A stretch of DNA of 64,000 nucleotides from JBBWZH01 sp035544115 (lineage in GTDB: Bacteria; Actinomycetota; Actinomycetes; Mycobacteriales; CADCTP01), in the NCBI GenBank assembly GCA_963714145.1, contig OY970235.1, positions 7,006,001 to 7,070,000 of the forward strand, given 5' to 3'. A program made the position numbers and the translations under genes. The notes below the pieces were generated by a model, which saw only the letters and a list, made by a program, of their open reading frames with translations, was not told the DNA's origin and did not search any database. Within the stretch, counting starts at the first letter, position 1. The number at the start of each line of letters is the position of its first letter. Positions 8,581 through 18,437 of the stretch are shown here, in pieces.

Positions 8581-8673
8581 GGACCGGTGCCGCGGCCGGG
8601 CGCCGGCGGGCGGGGCCGGTAGCGTGCCGGCAATCATTCGCCCATCTCCGCCGGGGCGGGGCGGCCTCGGCAG

Positions 8674-9648
8674 TCAGGGGGTGCCGGCGGGTTGCCGGGG
8701 TGGGCGGAACGCGCGGCGGTAGGTACTGGGCGAGACGCCGGCGGCGGCCATGAAGTGCCGGCGGAAGTTGGCCGGGCTGCCCAGGCCGGACGCGGTTGCC
8801 ACCTGCTCGACCGGCAGCGTGCTGGTCTCCAGCAACTGCCGGGCGTGCAGCACCCGCTGCGCGTTCAGCCACTTGATCGGCGTGTTGCCGGTGGTGGCCT
8901 GGAACTGCCGGATCAGCGTCCGCTCGGTCAGGTTCGCCTGCCGGGCCAGCGTGCCGATGGTGAGCGGCTCGGCCAGGTGCGTGCGCATCCAGTCCAGCAG
9001 CGGGGCGATGCTGGTCTCCGGCCGGTCGCTGGCCGGCGTCTCGATGTACTGCGCCTGGCCGCCGTTGCGATGTGCCGGCGCGACCAGGCGGCGGGCCAGC
9101 GCGTTCGCGGCCGCCGCGCCATGGTCGGTGTAGACGATGTGCAGGCACAGATCGATGCCGGCGCTGACCCCGGAGCTGGTCAGCACGTCGCCGTCGTCGA
9201 CGTACAGCACGGACGGGTTCAGGCACACCGCCGGGTAGCGCCGGGTGAACTCGCCGGCGTAGACCCAGTGCGTGGTGGCCGGCCGGCCGTCCAGGATGCC
9301 GGCCGCCGCGAGCACGAATGCCCCGGAGCAGAGCGAGACGACGCGGGCGCCGTTGCGGTGGGCCGCCTTGACCGCGGCGACCAGCTCGGCCGGCGGCTCC
9401 TCGGCCGGGTCGCGGAGCGCGGAGACGATCACGGTGTCGGCGCGTTCGAGTAGCTCGTAGCCGTCCGGCGTGTCCGGGACGAAGCCGCCGCCGGTGCGCA
9501 CCGGTGGCCCGGGCGGCACGCAGATCCGCAGGTCGTACCCCAGGTCGGGCATTCCGGCCCGGCGCCGCCCGAAGATCTCGCAGGGGATTCCGATCTCGAA
9601 GATCGGCGCACCGTCGGTGACGGCCACCGCGACCAGGTGCCGGGCCAT
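8674..9648 (-). CDS. GlxA family AraC-type transcriptional regulator
   Basis: 324 residues. The N-terminal DJ-1/PfpI-like domain (about 1-190) carries the nucleophile-elbow-like segment RVVSLCSGAFVLAAAG. The C-terminal AraC/XylS domain has two helix-turn-helices (LTIGTLARQANLTERTLIRQ, then LPVEQVATASGLGSPANFRR) in the last 100 residues. Members act as activators of catabolic or developmental genes; the target here is unknown. The start has no Shine-Dalgarno, and an AT-rich -10-like hexamer lies six bases before the ATG, so a leaderless transcript is likely. It is divergent from the following MFS gene, a likely target. Confidence 0.93.
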   Translation of the reverse strand: MARHLVAVAVTDGAPIFEIGIPCEIFGRRRAGMPDLGYDLRICVPPGPPVRTGGGFVPDTPDGYELLERADTVIVSALRDPAEEPPAELVAAVKAAHRNGARVVSLCSGAFVLAAAGILDGRPATTHWVYAGEFTRRYPAVCLNPSVLYVDDGDVLTSSGVSAGIDLCLHIVYTDHGAAAANALARRLVAPAHRNGGQAQYIETPASDRPETSIAPLLDWMRTHLAEPLTIGTLARQANLTERTLIRQFQATTGNTPIKWLNAQRVLHARQLLETSTLPVEQVATASGLGSPANFRRHFMAAAGVSPSTYRRAFRPPRQPAGTP

Positions 9649-9660
9649 GGCAATAATTTA
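9649..9660 (-). promoter_or_regulatory. candidate -10 of a leaderless transcript (GlxA-type regulator)
   Basis: On the minus strand TAAATT is followed by ATTGCC and then the ATG. A TAnnnT hexamer six bases before the start codon is the classic actinobacterial leaderless arrangement. The AT-rich patch stands out in this GC-rich window. Confidence 0.5.
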
Positions 9661-9752
9661 GCGCACATCGTCATTACCGCCACTTGGCCGGCGGCGTCCC
9701 ACCCGGCAGCCTCGAATCAGGCCGCTGGTCCCGATGGCCGGAAAGGGCGACG

Positions 9753-11087
9753 ATGACAACGACACGGCCCACGGCCAGCAGCCCCACGGCGGACAGCGGC
9801 AGCCGCCCGGTCGGCCCGGGTCGACCCACCGGAACAGACCAGACCACCGGAACGGGCCGGATCACCGGGACAGGCCAGACCACCGGGACGGGCCAGACCA
9901 CCGGAGCGGGCGAGACTGCCGGGACGGGCCAGACTGCCGGGGCGGGGCGGTGGTTGGCGGCTGGGCTCGCGGTGTGCACGGTCGGCTGGGGCGCGAACCA
10001 GTTCGCCCCGCTGCTGCTCCTCTACCGGCCCCGGCTCGGGTTGAGCGCGGCCATCGTCGAGGCCACGTTCGGCATGTACGCGCTCGGCCTGATGCCCGGG
10101 CTGCTGGTCGCCGGCCGGCTGTCGGACCGGATCGGCCGGCGGCCGGTGGTGGTCTTCGCGGTCGCCCTGTCGATGGCCGGCGGTGCGGTGCTGATGCTCG
10201 GCTCGTACGGCGTGGGCTGGCTGTTCGCCGGCCGGGTGATCATGGGCGTGGCCAGTGGGTGCGCGTTCAGCGCCGGCAGCGCCTGGATCAAGGAACTATC
10301 CGAGGGCGCCGCCGCCGGTGCGGGCGCCCGGCGGGCCAGCGCGGCGATGACGCTCGGTTTCGGCCTGGGTCCGCTGGCAGCCGGCATGCTGGCCCAGTGG
10401 GCGCCGGCCCCGACCGTGCTGCCGTACCTGCCGCAGCTCGGGCTGGCCGCCGCAGCCCTGCCGCTGGCCGCGCGGACCCCGGAGACCGTGCCGCCCGGCA
10501 CCGGCCCGTGGACGCTTCGGGTGCACGGCCTCGGCGCGCCCTGGTTCCTGCGGGTGGTGCTGCCGGTGGCGCCCTGGGTGTTCGGCTCGGCCGCGATCGC
10601 GATGGTCTACCTGCCCGGCCTGGTCACCGACCGGGTACCCGGCATCGCGGTGCTGTTCGGCGCGCTCGCCGCCCTGTGCACGGCGCTGTCCGGGGTGCTG
10701 GTGCAGCCGCTGGCCCGCCGGCTCGCCCACCCGGACCGGCCCCGGCTGCTGCTCATCGGCATGTCGCTGGTGACCGCCGGGCTGCTGCTCGAGGCGCTCG
10801 CGGCCGGGGTCCGGCAGCCGGCGCTGGTGCTGCTCACCGCGCCGGTGCTCGGTGCCGGCTACGGCTTCACCCTGGTGTTCGGCCTGGCCGAGGTGCAGCG
10901 GCGGGCCCGCCCGGCCGAACTGGCCGGCCTCACCGCGGTCTTCCAGGCCGCCACCTACCTCGGCTTCGCCGCCCCGTTCCTGCTCTCCGTACTGCACCGG
11001 TACGCCTCGGCCAGCACCCTGCTGCTGATCACTGCCGCGCTGGCCGCCGTCACCCTGGCCGGCGCCAACCGGCAGGCCCGGCGCTGA
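9753..11087 (+). CDS. MFS transporter
   Basis: 444 residues from ATG 9753, preceded by GGAAAGG at 9740-9746. About twelve hydrophobic helices. The A-like loop GRLSDRIGRRPVVV near residue 125 is the MFS signature between helices 2 and 3, and RRLAHPDRPRLLLI marks the second half. It fits an efflux or uptake carrier of unknown substrate. The first 65 residues form an unusual Thr/Gly/Gln-rich cytosolic tail made by six 18-bp repeats (9828-9935). The gene is divergent from the GlxA-type regulator. Confidence 0.9.
   Translation: MTTTRPTASSPTADSGSRPVGPGRPTGTDQTTGTGRITGTGQTTGTGQTTGAGETAGTGQTAGAGRWLAAGLAVCTVGWGANQFAPLLLLYRPRLGLSAAIVEATFGMYALGLMPGLLVAGRLSDRIGRRPVVVFAVALSMAGGAVLMLGSYGVGWLFAGRVIMGVASGCAFSAGSAWIKELSEGAAAGAGARRASAAMTLGFGLGPLAAGMLAQWAPAPTVLPYLPQLGLAAAALPLAARTPETVPPGTGPWTLRVHGLGAPWFLRVVLPVAPWVFGSAAIAMVYLPGLVTDRVPGIAVLFGALAALCTALSGVLVQPLARRLAHPDRPRLLLIGMSLVTAGLLLEALAAGVRQPALVLLTAPVLGAGYGFTLVFGLAEVQRRARPAELAGLTAVFQAATYLGFAAPFLLSVLHRYASASTLLLITAALAAVTLAGANRQARR
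9828..9935 (+). repeat. six 18-bp tandem repeats in the MFS N-terminal tail
   Basis: Six near-identical 18-bp units of the type ACCGGGACGGGCCAGACC encode TGTGQT-like hexapeptides ahead of the first membrane helix. The 18-bp period is the same as in the MocR linker at 7130-7255, although the base sequence differs. Confidence 0.8.
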
Positions 11088-11123
11088 TCGCACCCCAGCT
11101 CAGGGACTCAGCAGCTCAGGGGC

Positions 11124-12842
11124 TCAGCGGGCGAAGCGGAGTACCCAGACCTGGATGTCGTCGCTGGCGCCGGCGGTGAAGGTGCAGCTGTCGCCGGGGC
11201 TCGTGCCGTCGCACCGGCCGCTCCAGGCCAGCGCCACGTCCAGCGGGCGGAGCGTGACCCGGTCACCGACGCGCAGCGTGAACCGGCACGGCGTGCGCCG
11301 CGCGGTGCAGCGGCCGACCCGGTCCCCGCCGATGCTGACCACGACGTCGCCGGTGGACCCCCGGGCCAGCTCGATCACCAGCCGGCCGGCGGGCCGGGCG
11401 GTGGCCGGCGGAGTCGCGGTCGGCCCCGGCGGCGGGCGGGGACTGGCCGGACCGCTGCTGTCCGGGCCAGCGGAGTCCGGTGCGGTCGATCGGCCCGGCG
11501 TCGGGCTGGGCCGGGCCGGGCGGGACGGCGAACCGGCCGGCGCGGACGCCGGCGGCGCGGACATGGTGCCCGCCGGCGCCACGCTCTGACCGCCGTCGGC
11601 GCCGTTGAGCGGGCTGCTCAGTCCGGGTACCCGGGCCGGCGAGCCGGACGCGGCGGGGTCCAGCGCCAGCGGTGCCGGCCCGCCGTCCCCCGGCGCCAGC
11701 CGCTGCCAGCCGGCGACCAGGGCCACCAGCAGCCCGACCATGATCGCGACGGCAACCACCGGACGCCGCCGGCCGGCCGCATCCCGTCCGCCACGCCCGG
11801 CCGCGACGAGCCGGCCGGGGGCGTCCGTCCCGGCGGCCGCCGCAGCGCCCGATGTCCACCCGATCTCAGCGCGGCCCACGGCCCCGGCCGACCGCACACC
11901 GGCGGCCGCCCCGCCGGACCCCGGCGGCGAGCCGGCCACCTCCACACTCCTGCCGGCGCCGGCGAAGATCATGGTCACCTCAGCCACCGAGGGGTCGGCG
12001 GCGAAGACAGCAGCCGTCAGGGCCCGGCGCTGCTCGGCGAGCCGGAGCGTCACTTCCAGCACCAGCGGTGGCAGCGTGTCGAGCCGGTCCAGCGACCGGT
12101 CGTAGCTGGGGCGGCAGGTCGGGCAGCCGGTGGCGTGCTGCTGGACGCCGGTCAGCCCTGGCTCGGCGAGCGGCTCGCCGGGTGCCCAGCCGGCCCGGCG
12201 CAACTGCGCTGCCAGCCCGGGGCAGCCGTCCGGCTGGACGTGCGCGAGCAACAGCACGCCGGCCACCGCTGGCAGCGCTTCCAGCCGCACCGGGGTCTGC
12301 ACCGCCTCGTGCATCAGCTCCAGGAACGGCGGCAGGTCGCGGCGGTGCGCCAGGTGCCGGTCGATCCGGCGGTCGCCGGCGTAGAACGCGGGCAGCACGG
12401 TGCCCGCCGGCTCCGGGTCGAACGGCAGGTCGAGGCCGGCGATGTGGCCGAAGGTGGCGCGCAACCGCTCGTCCAGCCGGGCCCGGGCGGTGCCGAACAG
12501 CCGGGCCAGCGGCGACTCGATCGCGGCGCCCTGGCCGGCGGTGCGCAGCGCGTCCAGCACGGTCTGCTCGGTCAGCCGGAGCGCCTGCTCGGCCGGCAGC
12601 CGGAGCACGCCGAGCAGGTGCCCGGCGATCCGCTCCTGGGTGTGCCGGACGGTCGTCGCGAACGCCGCCCGGTCGCCCCGCCGGACCGCCGCCGACCACT
12701 CACCGCCCGCGCTCCGGACCGGCACCAGCCCGCCACCGCCCGCACCGTCGCCGCCCGCACCGCCACCGCCCGCACCGTCGCCGGCAGCAGCCGAGCCGGC
12801 GGCACCGGTAGGCGGTGCCGTTCGGCCGGGCTCCAGGCTCAT
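11124..12842 (-). CDS. membrane protein with sigma-factor-like N-terminus and zinc-type HxxxCxxC motif
   Basis: 572 residues, not assigned to a named family. A Gly/Ala-rich start (1-40) is followed by a helical part (about 48-230) resembling an ECF sigma region 2 opening (WSAAVRRGDRAAFATTVRHT). Then H236-x3-C240-x2-C243 (HATGCPTC) has the spacing of zinc-containing anti-sigma domains. One membrane helix spans 361-378 (PVVAVAIMVGLLVALVAGW). A Pro/Ser/Thr-rich stalk (395-480) leads to an outer domain of about 90 residues with a Cys pair (CTARRTPC). It may sense the envelope and affect transcription; this is inference. It is convergent with the MFS gene. Confidence 0.75.
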   Translation of the reverse strand: MSLEPGRTAPPTGAAGSAAAGDGAGGGGAGGDGAGGGGLVPVRSAGGEWSAAVRRGDRAAFATTVRHTQERIAGHLLGVLRLPAEQALRLTEQTVLDALRTAGQGAAIESPLARLFGTARARLDERLRATFGHIAGLDLPFDPEPAGTVLPAFYAGDRRIDRHLAHRRDLPPFLELMHEAVQTPVRLEALPAVAGVLLLAHVQPDGCPGLAAQLRRAGWAPGEPLAEPGLTGVQQHATGCPTCRPSYDRSLDRLDTLPPLVLEVTLRLAEQRRALTAAVFAADPSVAEVTMIFAGAGRSVEVAGSPPGSGGAAAGVRSAGAVGRAEIGWTSGAAAAAGTDAPGRLVAAGRGGRDAAGRRRPVVAVAIMVGLLVALVAGWQRLAPGDGGPAPLALDPAASGSPARVPGLSSPLNGADGGQSVAPAGTMSAPPASAPAGSPSRPARPSPTPGRSTAPDSAGPDSSGPASPRPPPGPTATPPATARPAGRLVIELARGSTGDVVVSIGGDRVGRCTARRTPCRFTLRVGDRVTLRPLDVALAWSGRCDGTSPGDSCTFTAGASDDIQVWVLRFAR

Positions 12843-13044
12843 GTGCGGTGGCTCCTCGGCTGACTTGATCTTCCCCGCAGCATCGGGAATCTATCGCCTT
12901 CTGAGCGGTATCGATTACCCGCGGTTCGTCTGACCGGCTCTGACCCGGGCACAGCCACCCGACCGGATGACAGATCACCGCACCGCGGCCACCCTCGGCT
13001 GCCGCGCGGACAACCCGACGACCCCTCGGGGGGCAGGGCCGGGC

Positions 13045-16000
13045 TCAGCCGGCCAGGTGGCCCCAGCGGTCTTCCAGCTCGCGCCAGGTGCCGCTGGGCG
13101 ACCGCCGTGCCGCCGATCAGCACCACCACCTGGTCGGCCTGGGCCAGCGCGGCCCGCTTCGAGGTGGACCCGACCACCGTGACGCCGTGCTCGCGCAGCG
13201 CCCGCCACAGATCCAGCTCGGTGGTCACGTCCAGGGCGGAGGAGACGTCGTCGGCGATCAGCAGCTCGGTCCGCGGGGCCAGCGCCCGGGCCAGCGCGAG
13301 GCGCTGCAGCTGGCCGCCGGACAGCCGGGTGCCCTTGTGCCCGATCAGCAGCCCGAGCCCGCTCGCCGGCCGCGGCCAGGTCGTGCTCCAGCTGCGCGGT
13401 CGAGACCGCGCTGGCCGCGTCCACCTCGTGCCCGAGCCGGATGTTGTCGGCGACCGTGCCGGACAGCACCCGCGGCAGCTGCGCCACGTAGCCGACCTGG
13501 TTGGGCCGCAGGAACAACTCCGGCTCGGTGACCGGCTCGCCGTTCCAGCGCAGCGTCCCGGTGTGGTGGACGATCCCGGCCAGCGCCCGCAGCAGCGACG
13601 ACTTGCCCGAGCCGACCGGCCCGACGCACCAGCACCAACTGGCCCCGGTCGACGGTCAGGTCGACGTCCGCGGACGCCGACCGTGCCGTCCTCGTGCACC
13701 GCGCTGAACCCGGCCAGCTCCAGCTCGCGCAGCGGGTGCCGCGGCTGCGGATCACCGGTGCCGGCGCCGTGCCGGCGGAGATGTCCACCCCGGGCACCGC
13801 GGCCGAGTAGGCGGCCGACGCCGGTCATCGCCACCGTCCGCCGGGTCCAGACCCGGGCCGACGGCAGCTGCGACACCAGCGACGCCGTGGTCCAGGCGAA
13901 CCAGCGGGCCGAGCCCAGCGTCGACACCGCCACCAGCGTCGCCCCGGCCGACAGCCGGCCGGTCAGGTACAGCGCCCACGCGCCGATCGGCAGCAGCCCG
14001 CTGACCAGCGACGGCGTCGAGCGGGCCCAGCACCTGCGCCGAGATCTCCCGCCGCTGCCGCTCGCTGCGGACCGTGTCCAGCCGGGCCAGGTGCGCCAGC
14101 ACCGGCCTGGTGGCGCCGGCCAGCTTCACCGTGCGGGCCGCCGACAGCGAGGAGACCAGCGCGGTGCGCGAACGCGGCGCGGGCCGCCACGGTCATGCCG
14201 CGCGGCCCGCTCCAGCCGCGGCCCGAACAGCGTCGCGGCGAGCCCGGAGACCAGCATCGTCCCGGCGAAGAACAGCGCCGGCACGAACGATCCGGCCACC
14301 AGCGTCATCGACACCAGCACGAACGCGCAGATCAGCTGGTCGATCAGGTTGTCGGCGAGCATCACCACCCGCTCGGTGTCGCCGCCCTGGGCGACCACCT
14401 CGGCCGGGGTGTGCTCGCTGACCCGGCGCGGCCCGGTCTGCCCGTGCACCAGCCGCAGGCTGATCCGCAGCATCTGCCGGACCCACCACTCCGGGAACCA
14501 CTTTCCGGTGTAGTACGGCAGCGGCGCGGTCAGCACCAGCCCGGCGACGATCCCGGCGGCCGGCCAGAACAGCCCGCCGGTGCCGTCGACCAGGTCGGCC
14601 CAGAGCCAGCGGCAGCACCGAGCCGTCCAGCCCGAGCAGGATCATCAGCATGAAGATCACCACGGCGGCGAGGCCGTACCGGGGGTCGTTGGTGACCAGC
14701 CGGAGGATCTCCCGCATGGTCCGGGTGCGGGCCGGTGCCGGCAGCGGCGGCGGATCGGCCTTCGGCGGGACGGACTGGCTGACCCCGGCGGCGGACGGCT
14801 CCAGCGCCTCTTCGGCCTCGTCGGCGAGCAGCCACTCGTCGGCCAGCGCCGACCCGCCGACTCCGCTGCGGGCCGGCGCACCGTACCGCCGGCCAGGGCC
14901 GGCGCGGTGCCGGCTGCGCGGTGCCGGCTGGCGCGGTGCCGGCCGGGCCGGCCGGTCGGCCGGCGCGCGGCCGCGGCTGGTGGCCAGCAGCTCGGGCGAA
15001 CCGTTCGGACTCGCGCAGCGGCCCGGCCTCCAGCACCACGCCGTCGGCCAGCACCACCACCTCGTCGCAGCTGCGCACCGAGGAGAGCCGGTGCGCGATG
15101 ACGATGCCGATCCGGCCGCGCAGCAGCCGCTCGGTGGCCCGCTGCACCCGCGCCTCGGTGACCGGGTCGAGCCGCGCGGTGGCCTCGTCGAGGATCACCA
15201 CCTGCGGGTCGCCGGACCAGGATCCGGGCGAACGCGACCAGCTGCTCCTGCCCGGCCGACAGCACGTACCCGCCGTCGCCGAGCCGGGTCTGGATGCCGT
15301 CGGGCAGCTCGGCGACCCAGGACGTGAGGCCGAGCTCGGTCAGCGCCTGGCCGGCCTGCCCGAGCAGCTCCGGGTCGAACAGCGCGATGTTCTCGGCGAG
15401 CGTGCCGGCCAGGATCTCGGTGCGCTGCGGCACCACCGCGATCCACCGGCGCAGCTGCTCCAGATCCAGATCGAGGATGTCGGTGCCGCCGAGGAACACC
15501 GTGCCGCGCGGCACCTCGACGGCCCGGGTGAGCACCTTGGCCAGCGTCGACTTGCCCGACCCGGTGCGCCCGATCAGCGCGTACGACCGGCCCCGGACGA
15601 ACGTCAGCTCGACGTCCCGCAGCGCCACCCGGCCACCGGCGGCCTCGCCCTGGTAGCGGAACGTCAGGCCGCGGATGGCGAGGTCGCCGTCGGTCGGCGT
15701 CGCCCCGCCGGCCGGCTCCTGCTTGGCCGCCTTGCAGCAGCTGCACCCGGCCCCAGGCGCCCAGCGCGTACTGCAGCTCCGGCACCATCCGGCTGACCTG
15801 CTCGACCGTGCCGCCGAAGGCGAGCGCCAGCAGCCAGACCCCGGTCAGCCGGGCGCCGTCGATCCGGCCGGTGGCCAGCGCCCAGACGCCGCCGAGCACC
15901 ACTCCGGCGATGCCGAGCCGGGTCGCCGCGGACGCCACCGTGGTCACCCGCGCCGACATCGTTCCAGACCACCCGGGCCCGGCTCAGCACCCGGCTGGAC

Positions 16001-16639
16001 CGGTGGGCGTAGAGGCCGCAGCACGTACGGCCGGGCCAGGCTGGTCCGCACGTCGTCCTGGCCGTGGATGGACTCCTCCATCACCGCGGCGAGGTCCGAC
16101 CAGGCCTCCTCCTCGCTCATCCGGGCCGGGGCGATCTGCCGGGCCGGCTTGTTCAGCACCAGCGCCAGCAGCGCGGTGATCGCCAACATCGCCGTCGCGG
16201 CCGGCCACCAGAGCAGGAACGCGGCCACGATCGACAGCACACCCATCGACAGCCACTGCGCGATCCGGACGCCGCTGCCGCGCAGCTCGGCGGCGACCTG
16301 GTAGACGTCGCCGTCGATCCGGTCCAGCAGCTCGCCGACCGGCGTGGTCTCCAGCGTCGGCAGCTCCTGCCCGAACGCCACCCGGCACAGCCGGCGCCGT
16401 ACGTCGGCCGACCAGTCGGCGGTCAGCGCGGCCGCCATCAGGCCCACCACCAGGTCGCTGAGCACCGCGACCAGCAGCATCCCGGCGAGCAGCACGAACG
16501 CCGTGCCCGACCGGCGCACCAGCACCGGACCAGCCAACGCGGCCGCCGCCGCCTGCCCGCCGGCGCCCAGCACGATCAGCAGGAACACCACCATGGTGCG
16601 GCGCGGCGCGGTCGCCCGCAGATCGCGGAGCAGCCCCAT
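13045..16639 (-). pseudogene. fused double ABC exporter (TMD-NBD-TMD-NBD), broken by about 15 frameshifts
   Basis: ATG 16637-16639 follows GAGGAGGC. Reading the best frame piecewise gives about 1,190 residues. TMD1; NBD1 (Walker A GRTGSGKST near 15560, signature LSAGQ, Walker B VVILDEAT, H-loop IAHRLSS); a charged linker without a stop; TMD2 from about 14717; NBD2 (GPVGSGKSS near 13610, LSGGQLQR, Walker B LLIADDVSS with Asp for catalytic Glu, and no H-loop His). The second site is thus degenerate, as in heterodimeric exporters. The frame shifts near 16015, 15961, 15732, 15213, 14996, 14606, 14206, 14171, 14026, 13813, 13765, 13670, 13627, 13361 and 13096. Each except 13765 is explained by one extra base. 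TGA is at 13045-13047. Confidence 0.85.
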
Positions 16640-16769
16640 GGAAGGCCTCCTCGGCCAGGATGACGGGCCCTCAGCCTGCGCCACCGCGCCCCACCACTCA
16701 ACGCAATTACCGCCCGGCCCGCCCCCAGGCCGGGCGGTCGGTCCGAAGTGGACCGCGCCGCGGCCAGTC

Positions 16770-16782
16770 GTCCACAGTGGAC
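16770..16782. repeat. 13-bp palindrome GTCCACAGTGGAC
   Basis: A perfect copy of the dispersed palindrome, in the gap upstream of the ABC exporter and downstream of the lipoprotein gene. An imperfect copy (GTCCGAAGTGGAC) lies 29 bp away at 16741-16753. Confidence 0.6.
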
Positions 16783-16873
16783 TTCCAGGCCGGCCGGAAC
16801 GCGGCCGGCCGGTCGCCTCCGCCGGTGCCGCCTGGCGGTGCCCCTGGATGCGGCCGCCGCGGACGGGCGCCGG

Positions 16874-17674
16874 TCAGCCCTGGTGCCAGTTGGGGAGTTT
16901 GTGGATGGCGGCGCCGAGGATCTTGTAGCACTCGGTGTAGTCGATCTGCCGGCCGACCGGAGCGAAGTAGTTGAACAGCATGCGGCGGGTATCGGAGCGG
17001 ATGAAGATGAGGAGTTCGTGCGTGTCGCCGCGGCCGGCCCAATGCGTGACGATGGTGTAGGCGTAGACCTCCTCGCCGATCTTCGAGATCTTGAGCGGGG
17101 TGGCCCGGATCGGGACCGTGCCGTACTGGCTGTCCGCGAAGTTCCAGGTGGGGCAGCGGGCCGGGGTCTTCCCGACCGCCTCCATCTCCCGGGCCGCGCC
17201 GCCGCCGGGCCAGGACCCGAGCTCCTCCAGGACGACCCGGACCTGCTGGCGCCCGGTCGGGTACTCCTTCGTGTACCGGACGGCGGCCCGGGCCGGCGGT
17301 AGCTCGTTGTACAGCGTGTTGATCGCCTTGGCGCAGGCCGGGCTGGTGCTCCGGTAGGTCGGGTTCTGCCCGACGTCGCCCGCGGGGTCGGGCCCGAGCG
17401 TGAACCCGGCCGGTAGGTCGGCCTTGCCGAGCAGGGCCCGGCGCAGTTCGGCCGAGCTGGCCTGCCGCGGTGGCGGGGCCGGCTTCGGCTTCGGGGTGCT
17501 GGTCGGGGCGGCGGTGGTGGGTGCCGCCGTGGTCGGCGCCGCGGTGGTCGGCGTTGCCGTCGCCAGCGCTGCCGACCCGGTCGGGGCCGCGGCGGCGCCC
17601 GGCTGGGCATCGCTGCCGCATCCCGCCAACATCAGCCCAACGGCACCGAACACTACCCAGGCACGAAGCTTCAT
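16874..17674 (-). CDS. putative secreted lipoprotein (sensor-like domain)
   Basis: 266 residues from ATG 17672-17674, preceded by GGGAGG. A lipoprotein signal peptide ends in the lipobox LAGC (Cys19). A linker with repeated PTTAA units runs to about residue 65. The globular C-terminal domain (about 75-266) has four Cys (CAKAI, CPTW, CYKIL) and resembles the extracytoplasmic domains of actinobacterial lipoproteins of unknown role. It should sit on the outer face of the membrane. A TTGACA-like box on the minus strand at 17714-17719 could be its -35, but I see no good -10. Confidence 0.85.
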   Translation of the reverse strand: MKLRAWVVFGAVGLMLAGCGSDAQPGAAAAPTGSAALATATPTTAAPTTAAPTTAAPTSTPKPKPAPPPRQASSAELRRALLGKADLPAGFTLGPDPAGDVGQNPTYRSTSPACAKAINTLYNELPPARAAVRYTKEYPTGRQQVRVVLEELGSWPGGGAAREMEAVGKTPARCPTWNFADSQYGTVPIRATPLKISKIGEEVYAYTIVTHWAGRGDTHELLIFIRSDTRRMLFNYFAPVGRQIDYTECYKILGAAIHKLPNWHQG

Positions 17675-17760
17675 CGCACGCCCTCCCAAATCGATCACGT
17701 GGCGGCGGCATTGTGTCAACTGCGCGACCCGGTCACGATCGAATTCGGAAGTACCTGGCC

Positions 17761-18375
17761 TCAGCCGGCGAGCAGGGTGTCGATCGCGGCGATCGACGCC
17801 GGCGTGCTCTCGTGCCGGACCGCGTGCATGCCGAACGCCCGGGCGGCGGCCACGAAGGCCGGCACGTCGTCCAGGAACACCGCCTCGTCCGCCGCGACCC
17901 GCAGCCGCTCGCAGGTCAGCGCGAAGACCCGCGGGTCCGGCTTGGCCAGGCCGACCTCGTGCGAGTAGATGATCGTGTCGACGAGGTCCGCGAAGCCGTA
18001 GCGGGCCTGCTCCTCGCGCCGGGCGCCGTCCGCCGAATTGCTCAGGATCGCGGTCAGATATCGCGGCCGGAGGCTGGCCAGGTAGCCGGTCAGCTCGGTG
18101 TCCAGCTCGCCGCAGTACCAGTCCCACATATCCCGCATGAACTGCGCCGACTGCGCCGGCGTCAGCCCGAGCGCGTCGGCGTACCGCCGCTGGTACTCCG
18201 CCTCGGCCAGCCCGCCGGTCTCGATCACGCCGTCGGGGTCGACGCGGCCCAGCGCCGCCCGCAGCTCCGCCGCGTCCAGCCCGAGCCGCCGCTGCCAGGT
18301 CGCCGCCAGCGCCGCCGGCGGCTCGACCCGCTCTAGCACACCCCCGATGTCCACCACCACAGCCCGAATGCCCAT
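17761..18375 (-). CDS. HAD family hydrolase
   Basis: 204 residues. Motif I is VVDIGGVLE, with the nucleophile Asp and the Gly-Gly variant common in HAD-IA (YihX-like) enzymes in place of the second Asp. Motif II is AILSNSAD, motif III includes the Lys of VGLAKPDP, and motif IV is AVFLDDVPAFVAAARA. A helical cap lies between motifs I and II. It likely dephosphorylates a small metabolite; the substrate cannot be told. GAAGGTG precedes the ATG at 18373-18375. It is divergent from the next gene. Confidence 0.93.
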   Translation of the reverse strand: MGIRAVVVDIGGVLERVEPPAALAATWQRRLGLDAAELRAALGRVDPDGVIETGGLAEAEYQRRYADALGLTPAQSAQFMRDMWDWYCGELDTELTGYLASLRPRYLTAILSNSADGARREEQARYGFADLVDTIIYSHEVGLAKPDPRVFALTCERLRVAADEAVFLDDVPAFVAAARAFGMHAVRHESTPASIAAIDTLLAG

Positions 18376-18437
18376 CGGAACACCTTCGCACCCGGCTCCG
18401 GCCGGATAGTGTGCGGTCGGTGCGATCAGGTGAATTC

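Noticed and set aside
12843..13044. A gene in the AT-rich gap between the sigma-like gene and the ABC exporter end
   Set aside because: No frame has a credible start with gene-like codons; it more likely holds the promoter of the minus-strand gene at 12842.
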